Shown: in pieces, positions 35,577-44,439 of the stretch
How positions within the stretch are numbered: the first letter of the stretch is position 1
Layout of the letters: every line of letters begins with the position of its first letter
Assembly (NCBI GenBank): GCA_947501845.1
Contig: CANMXP010000001.1
Location: 248,001-312,000, forward strand
Direction of reading: 5' to 3'
DNA from: an uncultured Flavobacteriaceae bacterium
GTDB taxonomy: Bacteria > Bacteroidota > Bacteroidia > Flavobacteriales > Flavobacteriaceae
DNA length: 64,000 bases
The notes under the pieces: model-generated
The model's input: the letters and a program-made list of their open reading frames with translations, nothing else
Told to the model about the DNA's origin: nothing
Database searches by the model: none
Made by a program: the position numbers and the translations under genes

Positions 35577-36938
35577 TTACTCTGTAAGGCTTTTTGCTTG
35601 AAAACTAGAACCCGTAGGCAATTCAAAGATCTCCAAATTAAAGTAGGGAAGTGCTGCAATTAAATGATCGAATATATCTGCCATAATATATTCGTAATTT
35701 GCCCAGCGTTTATCATTACTAAAGGCATAAATCTCAATAGGAATTCCTTGGGTTGTTGGCGCCAATTGACGTACCATAATCGTCATATCCTTATTAATAG
35801 CGGCATGCTTCTCAATATAGGTTTGCGTGTATTTTCTAAAAACACCTAAATTGGTAAGATTCCTACCGTTTAACAACATGGTTTTATCAATTTGATGATC
35901 ATTATTATAGCTGTCAATATCCGCCTGACGTTTCTTTATGTAGTCACTTATTAATTGAATACTACTAAATGTTTCCAACTGTTCTTTGGTGAGGTAGTGC
36001 ACGCTGTCCATCTTAATCGATATTGAGCGTTTAATGCGTCGACCATCAGAACTCACCATCCCACGCCAGTTTTTAAAGGAATCGGAGATCAGCGCATAAG
36101 TTGGAATGGTTGTTATCGTTTTATCAAAGTTCTGAACTTTTACAGTAGCTAAGTTAATTTCAATCACATCACCATCGGCGCCATATTTTTCAAACGAAAT
36201 CCAATCACCAATACGTACCATATCATTAATAGATACTTGGATACTGGCTACAAACCCTAAGATCGTGTCCTTAAAGACCAGTATAATCACAGCAGAAGCT
36301 GCACCAAGAGCTGTTAAGAATTTGATGAAAGGGGTATCTGTAATGATGGCAATGGCCGACATAAATCCTGCTACCCAAGCAAAAATCATAAAAACCTGAA
36401 TATAACTATCTATGGGTTTATCCTTTAAGCGAGGCAAAGTCTTAAAGTAATCCTTTAAGGTATTTAAAAAACTCCTTACTATCCAAAGTGTTAATACAAT
36501 AGCAAATACTTGAAGTCCTTTTTCAATAACTCCATCGAAATTTGGGAAATCCTTGAAAATAATAGGCGTGAATTCCATAGCGACCAGAAGCGGAATAATA
36601 TGCGCTATATTACGAGGCACCTTATTGGCCACCAGAAAATCATCAAAATTTGTTTTTGATACCGAAGCAAACTGATTAAAAGTTTTTACCAGAATTTTTC
36701 GAATCACAAAATCAATAATAAAAACAACAACAAGTAGTATGAGGAGAAGTCCTAACATATTGAGGTATTCTGCTGTTTTTTCAGAAACACCTAGCTCTAT
36801 AAGGTATTTATAAATCAAGTGACGGTAACTATCACCAGACTGTACAGCAGCTACGACTTCATTTTGAACAATTTTAGTCGTTTGAATAGTGTCTTGTACA
36901 GTGGAGACAATTTCAGTGTTAACAGTTTCTTGCATCAA
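35577..36938 (-). CDS. YbdG-like mechanosensitive (MscS-family) channel
   Basis: The 453-residue inner-membrane protein has about five transmembrane helices (near residues 60-82, 105-125, 140-160, 180-205 and 208-230) followed by the MscS beta domain. The stretches VRIGDWISFEKYGADGDVIE and VKVQNFDKTITTIPTYALI, then SFKNWRGM, match the YbdG subgroup of MscS channels, which respond to mild osmotic stress. The start overlaps the stop of the DUF3817 gene by 4 bases (ATGA), so the two are translationally coupled. Confidence 0.9.
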   Translation of the reverse strand: MMQETVNTEIVSTVQDTIQTTKIVQNEVVAAVQSGDSYRHLIYKYLIELGVSEKTAEYLNMLGLLLILLVVVFIIDFVIRKILVKTFNQFASVSKTNFDDFLVANKVPRNIAHIIPLLVAMEFTPIIFKDFPNFDGVIEKGLQVFAIVLTLWIVRSFLNTLKDYFKTLPRLKDKPIDSYIQVFMIFAWVAGFMSAIAIITDTPFIKFLTALGAASAVIILVFKDTILGFVASIQVSINDMVRIGDWISFEKYGADGDVIEINLATVKVQNFDKTITTIPTYALISDSFKNWRGMVSSDGRRIKRSISIKMDSVHYLTKEQLETFSSIQLISDYIKKRQADIDSYNNDHQIDKTMLLNGRNLTNLGVFRKYTQTYIEKHAAINKDMTIMVRQLAPTTQGIPIEIYAFSNDKRWANYEYIMADIFDHLIAALPYFNLEIFELPTGSSFQAKSLTE

Positions 36939-37225
36939 GCGAGGCGTTTTAAATATTTATGATCGACATAAAAGGTTCCTAAAGGTATTATAGAGGCCAC
37001 TAATATGATTAAAAACTGATTTTTATTCCAATTTGTTTCTTTTTTATACATGAAAGCTAAAATAACATAACCCATAAACAGCATACCATGCGGCATTCCC
37101 AGCATTTTCACATATTGTGGATCTCCAGAAATATATTTAATGGGTGTGGCTATAAAGAGTAAAAGAACATAGGAAACACCTTCTAAAAAGGCAACCAGTC
37201 GAAATATATTGATAAATGATAACAT
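36935..37225 (-). CDS. DUF3817 small membrane protein
   Basis: The 96-residue protein has three transmembrane helices and the family signature FRLVAFLEGVSYVLLLFIATPIKY, with MPHGMLFMGYV in the second helix. Function is unknown. Its coupling to an MscS channel suggests, but does not show, a membrane-stress role. Confidence 0.85.
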   Translation of the reverse strand: MLSFINIFRLVAFLEGVSYVLLLFIATPIKYISGDPQYVKMLGMPHGMLFMGYVILAFMYKKETNWNKNQFLIILVASIIPLGTFYVDHKYLKRLA

Positions 37226-37286
37226 AAATATTTTTTAAGTACAAAAATACAATGAGAAAGCCTAAAAGCCTAGATTTTAGATGTTT

Positions 37287-37904
37287 TTATAAAACATTAA
37301 AGATAATAAGTCCGTAGATCACAAAACGTAATAGGCGCAAGGAACCATAAAGTACTACACCTTTAAACGGAAAGCGAATAATGCCTGCAGCTATACAAGA
37401 CATAGAAAAGGGTAGTGGCAAAAGAGCACCGACAATAATAAGAAAACCGCCCCATTTTTTAGAGTTCTTAAGCTGTTTAGCCATTTTAACCTCCAAATAG
37501 TTATGAACACTCGGGATTTTAGTAATAAAAACGCCCAGCCAATAAGATATAAGACCTCCAAAATACGATAGAAAAGCCAAAAAACTAAGATATAGCCAAG
37601 GGCTTGGCATTTTACCAGACCAAGCAATAAAGACTTCTGGTGGTATAATTCCTAAAAACGTTTCAGATACAAAGAAAAAAGCCAATACGCCATAAGCTGG
37701 CAAAGCTTCGGTCATACGAACCAATGCATCATTAATATTAAAAAAGTGATTTAAAACATAAATCCCTGCTACAAGCAGCAAGATTACAGGCAACGCTTTT
37801 TTAACAGATTCCCAAACAAAACTGTAAAATCCAGTATAGCTATAATACTGATGTAGTAAGTGTAAACGATTTTTTTCAGTCTTAGACTTAGGTTTAGATT
37901 TCAT
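37287..37904 (-). CDS. VTT/DedA-like membrane protein
   Basis: The 205-residue protein has five or six transmembrane segments and the VTT-type (SNARE-associated/DedA) pattern: FVSETFLGIIPPEVFIAWSG, then GGLISYWLGVFITK, and VGALLPLPFSMSCIAAG. DedA-like proteins of this fold are lipid scramblases or transporters in better-studied cases; the role here is not known. It lies 61 bases upstream of the DUF3817 gene on the same strand. Confidence 0.78.
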   Translation of the reverse strand: MKSKPKSKTEKNRLHLLHQYYSYTGFYSFVWESVKKALPVILLLVAGIYVLNHFFNINDALVRMTEALPAYGVLAFFFVSETFLGIIPPEVFIAWSGKMPSPWLYLSFLAFLSYFGGLISYWLGVFITKIPSVHNYLEVKMAKQLKNSKKWGGFLIIVGALLPLPFSMSCIAAGIIRFPFKGVVLYGSLRLLRFVIYGLIIFNVL

Positions 37905-38079
37905 GTACTCATGTAAATTTAAAAGGCTAACAAATATAATAGTATCTGTCGTATAATAAAAGGAGAACTTATTTTTTAGTGCAAATTTAACATAGAATAA
38001 GCCTAATTGAAATCTAAAGGAGGTGTGTTGTTTTAAATACTATTTTACATAATATTAATTATAATTCATTTTCAATATT

Positions 38080-38101
38080 ATAATCAGACATTATATAAAA
38101 T
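38080..38101. repeat. 22-bp repeat, copy 1 (left of parDE relic)
   Basis: ATAATCAGACATTATATAA plus AAT; 20 of 22 bases match copy 2. Sequence similarity to copy 3 extends about 25 bases further right, through AATAAACTTTA. Confidence 0.7.
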
Positions 38102-38157
38102 TGCTTAATAAACTTTAATTTTTTGAGTTTTATTGTAATAGTAAGGAAAGTTATAAT

Positions 38158-38454
38158 TTATAGATTATTTTCATAATCCATACTTTGATTCAATACACGA
38201 ACAATCAAAATATCAATATCTGTAGCCAAATAAAAAATAGTGTGAGATTTATAAGAAAACCTTTTTAATGATAGTATTAATTCTGATGCATCACGTCCAA
38301 GAGTAACATTATCAGCTAATATATGAAAAAGCTTGGCATTCCTAATAAGTAGGTCTGGGCTTGTTTTAGTCCAAATGTTTCGATACCAAATTCATACATT
38401 TTGCCAAGATCAATTTCTCGGCGCTTCGCTTCTTGATACTTTATAAACGCCCAT
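38158..38454 (-). pseudogene. Frameshifted ParE-family toxin
   Basis: Minus-strand translation starts MGVYKVSRSEA, shifts frame to DLGKMYEFGIETFGLKQAQ and YLLGMPSFF, and shifts again to HILADNVTLGRDASELILS, FSYKSHTIFYLATDIDI and VRVLNQSMDYENNL. Joined together this is a complete ParE/RelE-fold toxin of about 98 residues. Two frame changes and stops make it non-functional. The start overlaps the 3' end of the antitoxin gene by 14 bases, as in intact parDE modules. Confidence 0.82.
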
Positions 38455-38683
38455 CTGCCCGCATACGGTCTTCAACTTCCTTCATGATATCTGGAACGGA
38501 TTTAATACTAACACCACTTTCCATACCTTCAGTTATAGCTGCTTTGAGTGCTGAAAATTTGGCGTTTTTTGCTTGATCACGAGGGTATTCACTATCATTA
38601 GTAAACTCTCCTATTGTAATTCGTGATTTTATCCACTTATCCTGTTTTTCTGTAAATGTTATTGTTTTTCTAATCATGGACAT
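38441..38683 (-). CDS. ParD-family antitoxin, probably defective
   Basis: The 80-residue protein matches the ParD (CC2985-type) family: RKTITFTEKQDKWIKSRI at the N-terminus and NAKFSALKAAITEGMESG toward the C-terminus. Between them the usual second ribbon-helix-helix segment (of the type SEYIRDLIR) is reduced to SEYPRDQ, an apparent in-frame loss of about seven residues. DNA binding and dimerisation are probably impaired. Its toxin partner is frameshifted, so the module is dead or dying. Confidence 0.75.
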   Translation of the reverse strand: MSMIRKTITFTEKQDKWIKSRITIGEFTNDSEYPRDQAKNAKFSALKAAITEGMESGVSIKSVPDIMKEVEDRMRADGRL

Positions 38684-38734
38684 ATTTTTTTTGTTTAAAT
38701 AATCATACTATTGATGCTAGAACATAAATATTAT

Positions 38735-38756
38735 ATAATCCGACGTTATATAAAAT
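38735..38756. repeat. 22-bp repeat, copy 2 (right of parDE relic)
   Basis: ATAATCCGACGTTATATAA plus AAT, in the same orientation as copy 1. With its left context it forms arms TTATATAA / TTATATAA around a 7-base centre. Confidence 0.7.
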
Positions 38757-38907
38757 AGAGATAAGTTATAAGTAATTTTTGTCTAATCTAATAAAAACAA
38801 TACTATAAGTACTATTTATTAATTTAAATAATAAACTTATACATATGATTATTAACTTACTACCTTAAAAGTTATGTTCACTTGTTTTTATTAAAGAACA
38901 CCTATTT

Positions 38908-41283
38908 ATGATTGTAAAAAAAAATCACATACTGGCTTTAGTTTTAGCATGTTTTTACTTCACTCCTATGCTTTCGCAAAACACCATGAATATTACTGGT
39001 AAGGTTTTAGAGAGCAATACCAATATTCCTGTTGAATATGCTACTATAGCTATATTTGATAACGACTCTAAAAAGGCAATTACAGGAACCATTACAAAAG
39101 AAGATGGCTCATTTTCATTAACAACAGAAGCTACAAACTTTTATATAGAAATAAGTTTTATTGGTTTTGAAACAAAGATTATTGCAGATTTTAATATAGT
39201 AAATAGAACGATCGATTTACAAACCCTATTTTTAGATGAAGTCTTTACAGGATTGGATGAAGTGATACTGCGCGCTGAAACATCACAGACCGAATTTAAA
39301 TTGGATAAACGTGTCTTTAATGTTGGTAAAGATTTAAGTGCTACTGGAGCCAGTGCATATGAGGTTTTAAACAATGTACCTTCTGTTAATGTGAATATTG
39401 AAGGTGAAATTAGTTTACGAGGTAGCCAAGGTGTACAAGTATTAATTAATGGCAAACCTTCGGTTTTAGCAAGTGATGATGGTAATGCTCTTGGTACGAT
39501 TACTGCAGATATGATTGAAAAAATTGAGGTCATTACCAATCCGTCTGCAAAATATGATGCACAAGGAACTGCAGGAATCATTAACATCATTATTAAAAAG
39601 TCTGAAAAACGTGGGTTAAACGGTTCTGCAACGCTAAATGTTGGTGTGCCAAACAGCAATAGCTTTGGATTGAGTTTAAATAAACGAACCGAAAAATTTA
39701 ACCTGTTTAGCCAATTGGGATTCGGTATACGAACATTTCCAGATGAAAGGAAATCCATAAATAAGGATTTAGTGAATCATACTACTATAAATAGTAATGG
39801 TGAAAGTGAGTTTGATGAAAAATTTGGTAATATTTTAATTGGAACAGATTATCATTTAAACGACAGGAATGTTTTAACATTATCTGGTTCGTATGCTTAT
39901 GAAATTGAAGATCAATGGGCTCAAACTAATTTCGCTGCGTTTGATGCTTCCAATTCTATAACAGATCAATGGCACCGTGATGAAAAAACCGAAGCAACCA
40001 ATCCTAAAATACGCTACGAATTGCAATATAAATCCGACTTTAAAAGACACAAGGATCAAACCTTGTTATTCAGTGCATTGGGAAGATATTTTGGAAAGGA
40101 CCAATCATCGGTGTTTAATAATACTACTATAATTGGAGACTTACCAGATGAAGAACAAGAATCCCGAACGGATTATAAATTGGAAGAATACACGTTTAAA
40201 CTGGATTACACGCATCCATTTTTAGAAAAATATACTTTAGAAACTGGTACACAATACGCTATTAACAATGTATCCAATGATTTTGCAGTACGTGATTTTA
40301 TTGATGGCGAATGGGTTAACAACACTAATTTCACCAATATATTCGCTTTGGATCAGAATGTATTAGCGCTTTACACAACAGGAGCTTATGAAGGCGAAAA
40401 ATGGGGAATTAAAATAGGCCTTCGCCTTGAGAGTACACAGATTAATACTTTATTGGAAACTACAAATGAATCCAGTAAACAAGATTATACCAATGTATTT
40501 CCAAGTGCACATACTTCGTATACGGTTTCAGATAATTTTTCGTTGCAAGTTGGCTATTCCAAACGTATCAATAGACCTGGTTTAAGACAGTTAAATCCGT
40601 TTTCGAATATTAGAAATAACTTCAATATTTCTGAAGGAAATCCAAATCTACAACCAGAATATACAGATTCTTACGAGTTAACAAGCATTCATAAATTCGA
40701 TAAAGCATCCTTAAACTTTAGTTTGTATTATAGGCACACTACAGATGCTGTAGAACGTATAACTGTTTTTGAAGACAATGTAAGTGTTTCCAGACCCGAA
40801 AATATTGGTACCAATAACACCACAGGTTTTGAGATAAATGGTAAATACAATCCTTTGGATTGGCTCAGCATAAACGGAGATTTTAATATTAATTATTTTG
40901 ATAGGAATGGTGTTTATGAATCTGAATCTTTTGATTTTAATGGTAACAGATGGTCAACGAGTATTACCTCAAAAGTCAAACTTCCTGCTCAATTTGATTT
41001 TGAATTCTCTGGCGATTACAGATCTGAATATGAAACATTACAACAAGTAGTTTCAGAAAATTTATTTTTTGATATTGGTTTGAGAAAAAAAATAGTGAAA
41101 GGCAAAATCATTCTGAATTTAAGTATTCGTGACCTGTTTGCTTCTCGAATAGATGAAACGGTAACTTCTCAATCAGATTTTTACTTGTATAACAGTCGCC
41201 AACGTGGACGCTTTGTCTCTTTTGGAATTAGTTATGGATTCGGTAAAGGTGAAGCCATGCAATTCTCTGGTCAGCGAAGATAA
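38908..41283 (+). CDS. Outer-membrane beta-barrel receptor (TonB-dependent receptor-like)
   Basis: The 791-residue protein has a signal peptide (1-24, ending PMLSQ), a carboxypeptidase-regulatory-like domain (about 26-110, ITGKVLESNTNIPVEYATIAI), a plug-like domain (about 140-235, with YEVLNNVPSVNVN and NPSAKYDAQGTAGIINIIIKK), and an outer-membrane barrel of the OMP_b-brl_3 type to the end. The homologous protein at 61626 has the same order. The ligand is unknown. No SusD partner is adjacent. It is transcribed alone. Confidence 0.88.
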   Translation: MIVKKNHILALVLACFYFTPMLSQNTMNITGKVLESNTNIPVEYATIAIFDNDSKKAITGTITKEDGSFSLTTEATNFYIEISFIGFETKIIADFNIVNRTIDLQTLFLDEVFTGLDEVILRAETSQTEFKLDKRVFNVGKDLSATGASAYEVLNNVPSVNVNIEGEISLRGSQGVQVLINGKPSVLASDDGNALGTITADMIEKIEVITNPSAKYDAQGTAGIINIIIKKSEKRGLNGSATLNVGVPNSNSFGLSLNKRTEKFNLFSQLGFGIRTFPDERKSINKDLVNHTTINSNGESEFDEKFGNILIGTDYHLNDRNVLTLSGSYAYEIEDQWAQTNFAAFDASNSITDQWHRDEKTEATNPKIRYELQYKSDFKRHKDQTLLFSALGRYFGKDQSSVFNNTTIIGDLPDEEQESRTDYKLEEYTFKLDYTHPFLEKYTLETGTQYAINNVSNDFAVRDFIDGEWVNNTNFTNIFALDQNVLALYTTGAYEGEKWGIKIGLRLESTQINTLLETTNESSKQDYTNVFPSAHTSYTVSDNFSLQVGYSKRINRPGLRQLNPFSNIRNNFNISEGNPNLQPEYTDSYELTSIHKFDKASLNFSLYYRHTTDAVERITVFEDNVSVSRPENIGTNNTTGFEINGKYNPLDWLSINGDFNINYFDRNGVYESESFDFNGNRWSTSITSKVKLPAQFDFEFSGDYRSEYETLQQVVSENLFFDIGLRKKIVKGKIILNLSIRDLFASRIDETVTSQSDFYLYNSRQRGRFVSFGISYGFGKGEAMQFSGQRR

Positions 41284-41333
41284 AATAACTTAACATGAGC
41301 CAATATTTTTAATTATCCAGAGGTTGCTGAGCT

Positions 41334-41399
41334 TGTCGAATATCCCCAGAATATTTTGTTTGTTCCATATATACGGCGTCTGGGGATAATTGAACATTT
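41334..41399. repeat. Dispersed repeat R1, copy A
   Basis: Contains TATCCCCAGA (41341-41350) and its inverted partner TCTGGGGATA (41379-41388) around a 28-base middle with TATACGGCG. About 75% similar by eye to copy B at 45131-45196. Confidence 0.65.
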
Positions 41400-41429
41400 T
41401 GATTCTTTTATCTTTCTCAATCAATCAGC

Positions 41430-42539
41430 TTAAAAACTTAGCTTACGTTTTCTTCCAGTAATTTGCCAAGTATCTATAAATTTATTATTTATGATTACTG
41501 AAACTTCATCATGTAAGTTTATAGTTGGGCATATATGGTAAGGAAGCCCATAAATAACATCGCCAATATTAATATGGTCCCAACCTTCCACTTTTAGAAC
41601 ACCATGCTCCTCACTTTGGGACATTAGTTGACTATTATCTAGGTTTAAAAATTTAACTCTTTGGTGAATCGGGTTTTCAGAACTTACAGATTTATGTCCA
41701 AGATCAATGGTTAATATGCCTTCTTTAGGCTTAGAAATAACTCTACAAACTAGTAACGCAGCGTATTTAAATTCCTGCTCAGTTAATTTTTCACTATACC
41801 CCCAATCCCAAAGTACACAAGTCCCAGGGCTGGCAATTCGTTGTTCACTTAGCAAATGTGATGTAAATGATGGGGTGCCTCCACATATTAAGCTTATACT
41901 AGAATACCGTTTCTTAAGTGTTTCAAATAAAGCTTTTATGGGTTTTAATTCACTTTCAATTTTGCTATTTCTATTTTCAAAGTCTTTGTCTCTTAAATGA
42001 CCATCATAAACATGAAATCCTTTAAAGCTAAGAGAATCATATTTAGGAATTTCTTTAATCATTTTATTTAAATCGGAACCTAACATAATTCCTGAACGGT
42101 TCATGCCACTATTAATATCAATATAGAAACCAACATTAAGCTCATACTCATTAGCTGCCGCGTTAAGTTTTTCAAGTGAAACAATATTATCAATTATTGT
42201 AAAAAAAGAAGTTTGAGGAAAATATTTAGATAAAGCGCAAAATCGCTTTATTTTTGGTCTAACTAATTGATGCGCAATTAAAACACCTTCAGCTCCAGAT
42301 TTTGCGGCTATTTCAGCTTCAGCTATAGTAGAGGCCTTAAACTTTTTGATTCCCAAACCAACCATTATCTTTATGACCTCTGGCATTTTATTAGTCTTTA
42401 CGTGCGGCATAAGTAAAGCTGTATTACCTTTTACCATAGAAATCATTTTATTAAGATTGTATTCTAAACGATCTTTATAAAGTACTATGGAAGGGGAATC
42501 AATAACATTTATATGGTCTATGTCATACCAGGTTTTCAT
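41430..42539 (-). CDS. D-threonine aldolase-like PLP enzyme
   Basis: The 369-residue protein has the alanine-racemase-type N-terminal barrel with PLP Lys K48 in LMPHVKTNKM, and a C-terminal beta domain with H335 and C337 in YHICP, the metal site typical of D-threonine aldolase and D-serine dehydratase-like enzymes. These cleave or dehydrate D-beta-hydroxy amino acids. FKGFHVYDGHLRD and CGGTPSFTSH are also family motifs. Neighbours give no pathway; the serine hydrolase gene follows upstream on the same strand. Confidence 0.85.
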   Translation of the reverse strand: MKTWYDIDHINVIDSPSIVLYKDRLEYNLNKMISMVKGNTALLMPHVKTNKMPEVIKIMVGLGIKKFKASTIAEAEIAAKSGAEGVLIAHQLVRPKIKRFCALSKYFPQTSFFTIIDNIVSLEKLNAAANEYELNVGFYIDINSGMNRSGIMLGSDLNKMIKEIPKYDSLSFKGFHVYDGHLRDKDFENRNSKIESELKPIKALFETLKKRYSSISLICGGTPSFTSHLLSEQRIASPGTCVLWDWGYSEKLTEQEFKYAALLVCRVISKPKEGILTIDLGHKSVSSENPIHQRVKFLNLDNSQLMSQSEEHGVLKVEGWDHINIGDVIYGLPYHICPTINLHDEVSVIINNKFIDTWQITGRKRKLSF

Positions 42540-42587
42540 ACGTTTAAATCTTCATAATTATTTGATTTTATGTAAATTATAAAATTT

Positions 42588-42612
42588 AGAGCGTATGTAA
42601 CCGCTACGCTCT
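42588..42612 (-). terminator. Hairpin after the serine hydrolase gene
   Basis: AGAGCGTA / TACGCTCT with a 9-base loop, a perfect 8-bp stem; the downstream T run on the minus strand is modest. Confidence 0.5.
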
Positions 42613-42686
42613 CACATTAAAAATTTTAAACATTACCTTTTGTTAAAAAATGTCTAAAATTTATTAATGTTCGTTTCATATACTAC

Positions 42687-44153
42687 CTAATTTTCTTTTT
42701 TAAAATTTCCCTTAAATATAAATAAAGGTTGTTTTTTAGATGGTTTACTAATATTGGGGCTCTCATAATACATGGTTTTCCCTGTAATAATGTCACTATC
42801 AAATGAAATCTCTGTGTATAGTATACCATGAGGATGCAATAATGCATATGTATTATCTCTTTGCATATATTTAAGCTTGTAACTTACCTCCTTTTCAGTA
42901 CCAGTATCTAAAATAAGACGATCATTTTCACCATCTAAAAGAAGATCCCCTTTCTTTAAAATTGACTTTCCGTTTCTATTTTCAGTTACATTTAGTTTGG
43001 CAGAACCTTTAGGCTGAGGCTTAGGTGATGGTTGCGTTAAAAAAGGCAATGCAAGCATATGAGCCGTTTCTTCTATTCGCCAAACGCCATAAGCATTGAA
43101 CATTATGGCAATGGACAGCTTATCTTTTGGAAAAAGGCTTATTACAGTACGCGTGCCTTCCATTGAACCTGCATGTTCATATACTTCACGATTATCTATA
43201 TCCCAATTTTGTCGCCATCCAACTCCAACGCCTGTTTCTTTTCCTGAGCTTAAGGTTTGTGTTCTAAACATAGTATCTACTATATCTTTTCTTATGAATC
43301 CATTCGTGTATCCATTTGCCATTTTAACCAGATCTGATGGTGTAGAAACTAGTCCTCCCCCCGCCCACTTATAACTTGGGTCTTCTGGAGCCATAATTTT
43401 TACATAACCTACGTTTTTTTGAAACCCATAAAGTTGTGTCATATCTTCAGGAGGATTACTAATCATGTGCGGACCTGTGGCATTCATAGATAATGGCTTG
43501 CATATAGTTTCATTAACCAAATCAAGAAAGCTTTTATTTGAAGCTTTTTCTAAGACACGTGACAGTAATGTATACCCATGAGTACTATATTTATACTGCG
43601 CTCCAGGTTCATGCAAAAGTTGAATATGAGAAAACACATTCATAGCGTCTTCAACACTACTATAGTAACGTTTTTCGCGCTTATCTTGATAAGAATAATG
43701 GGGTACGCCTGATAAGTGTCCGGATAATTGCTTAATAGTTATAGGATACGCTTTTTGTGCGTATGTAGGAATGTATTTATGTACATAATCATCAAGACTT
43801 AGTTGTTTATCTTCTATTAATTTAGCAAAGACTGTAGCTGTAATAATTTTAGATACAGAAGCAGCTCTAAATTGCGTTTTTGTAGTGACTTTTTCTTTGT
43901 TTTCAACATTTGAAAAACCAAAACCTTCAGCAAACGTTATACTGTCATTTATGCCAATAGCCACCGACATACCTAGAGGTGTGCTTGGTAATTCCATATA
44001 GGCATCTATTAGATCTGTGACTAGTGCTCTAGATGCTAAATGATCCTCAGTTTGCTTTAGCTCATTTTGTGATTCGCAATTACAAAAAATTGTCAGAAAG
44101 AATAATACTAAATATTGCTGTAGTAAAGGAATCCTAGAATTTATAATTTTCAT
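42687..44153 (-). CDS. Serine hydrolase, class C beta-lactamase fold, lipoprotein
   Basis: The 488-residue protein has an N-terminal lipoprotein-like signal (LFFLTIFCNC), then a beta-lactamase/DD-peptidase-like domain: S99xxK102 (RAASVSK), YSTHGY for the Tyr motif, and HAGSMEGTR for the third motif. A C-terminal beta domain (about 385-488) follows. Such proteins cleave D-amino-acid peptides or small esters; no antibiotic role should be assumed. It is divergent from a marR gene, with a MITE-like element between. Confidence 0.82.
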   Translation of the reverse strand: MKIINSRIPLLQQYLVLFFLTIFCNCESQNELKQTEDHLASRALVTDLIDAYMELPSTPLGMSVAIGINDSITFAEGFGFSNVENKEKVTTKTQFRAASVSKIITATVFAKLIEDKQLSLDDYVHKYIPTYAQKAYPITIKQLSGHLSGVPHYSYQDKREKRYYSSVEDAMNVFSHIQLLHEPGAQYKYSTHGYTLLSRVLEKASNKSFLDLVNETICKPLSMNATGPHMISNPPEDMTQLYGFQKNVGYVKIMAPEDPSYKWAGGGLVSTPSDLVKMANGYTNGFIRKDIVDTMFRTQTLSSGKETGVGVGWRQNWDIDNREVYEHAGSMEGTRTVISLFPKDKLSIAIMFNAYGVWRIEETAHMLALPFLTQPSPKPQPKGSAKLNVTENRNGKSILKKGDLLLDGENDRLILDTGTEKEVSYKLKYMQRDNTYALLHPHGILYTEISFDSDIITGKTMYYESPNISKPSKKQPLFIFKGNFKKEN

Positions 44154-44250
44154 AATCTTATTATTTAATTATCTTTACATAAAGATATATGAAGCAATAA
44201 TACAAAATATCTTTATATAAAGATACTTTACGTTGCATTTTTATCTAAAT

Positions 44251-44424
44251 AATGTGAATCTTGGATAAGAAATTTTCGTCAGTTAGAGTGAATTTCACGA
44301 TTGAAATGAGTGAAATTTGTATCGAAAACAAGAAAATTTCTAATCAAAAATGCACTTCTCGATACAAAATTCTTGTAGAATTTTACTCGAAGTGACGTGT
44401 TAAACCTTAAACAAGATTCACGTT
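44251..44424. mobile_element. 174-bp MITE-like nested palindrome
   Basis: Terminal inverted repeats AATGTGAATCTTG (44251-44263) and CAAGATTCACGTT (44412-44424) match at 12 of 13 bases. They are flanked by AAAT on both sides (44247-44250 and 44425-44428), a possible target duplication. Inside are further inverted segments: CGTCAGTTAGAGTGAATTTC versus GAATTTTACTCGAAGTGACG, and TTTGTATCGA versus TCGATACAAA. No coding frame. It could move only with enzymes in trans. Confidence 0.65.
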
Positions 44425-44439
44425 AAATAATTTAATATA

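Noticed and set aside
36935-36938. Frameshift between the DUF3817 and MscS genes
   Set aside because: The 4-base ATGA overlap is normal translational coupling; both proteins are complete.
37391-37627. Second minus-strand frame inside the VTT protein gene
   Set aside because: It overlaps a well-supported membrane protein in another frame and has no start context or family features.
42687-44153. Antibiotic-resistance beta-lactamase
   Set aside because: Length, lipoprotein signal and C-terminal domain fit the broad serine hydrolase group, not a true class C resistance enzyme.
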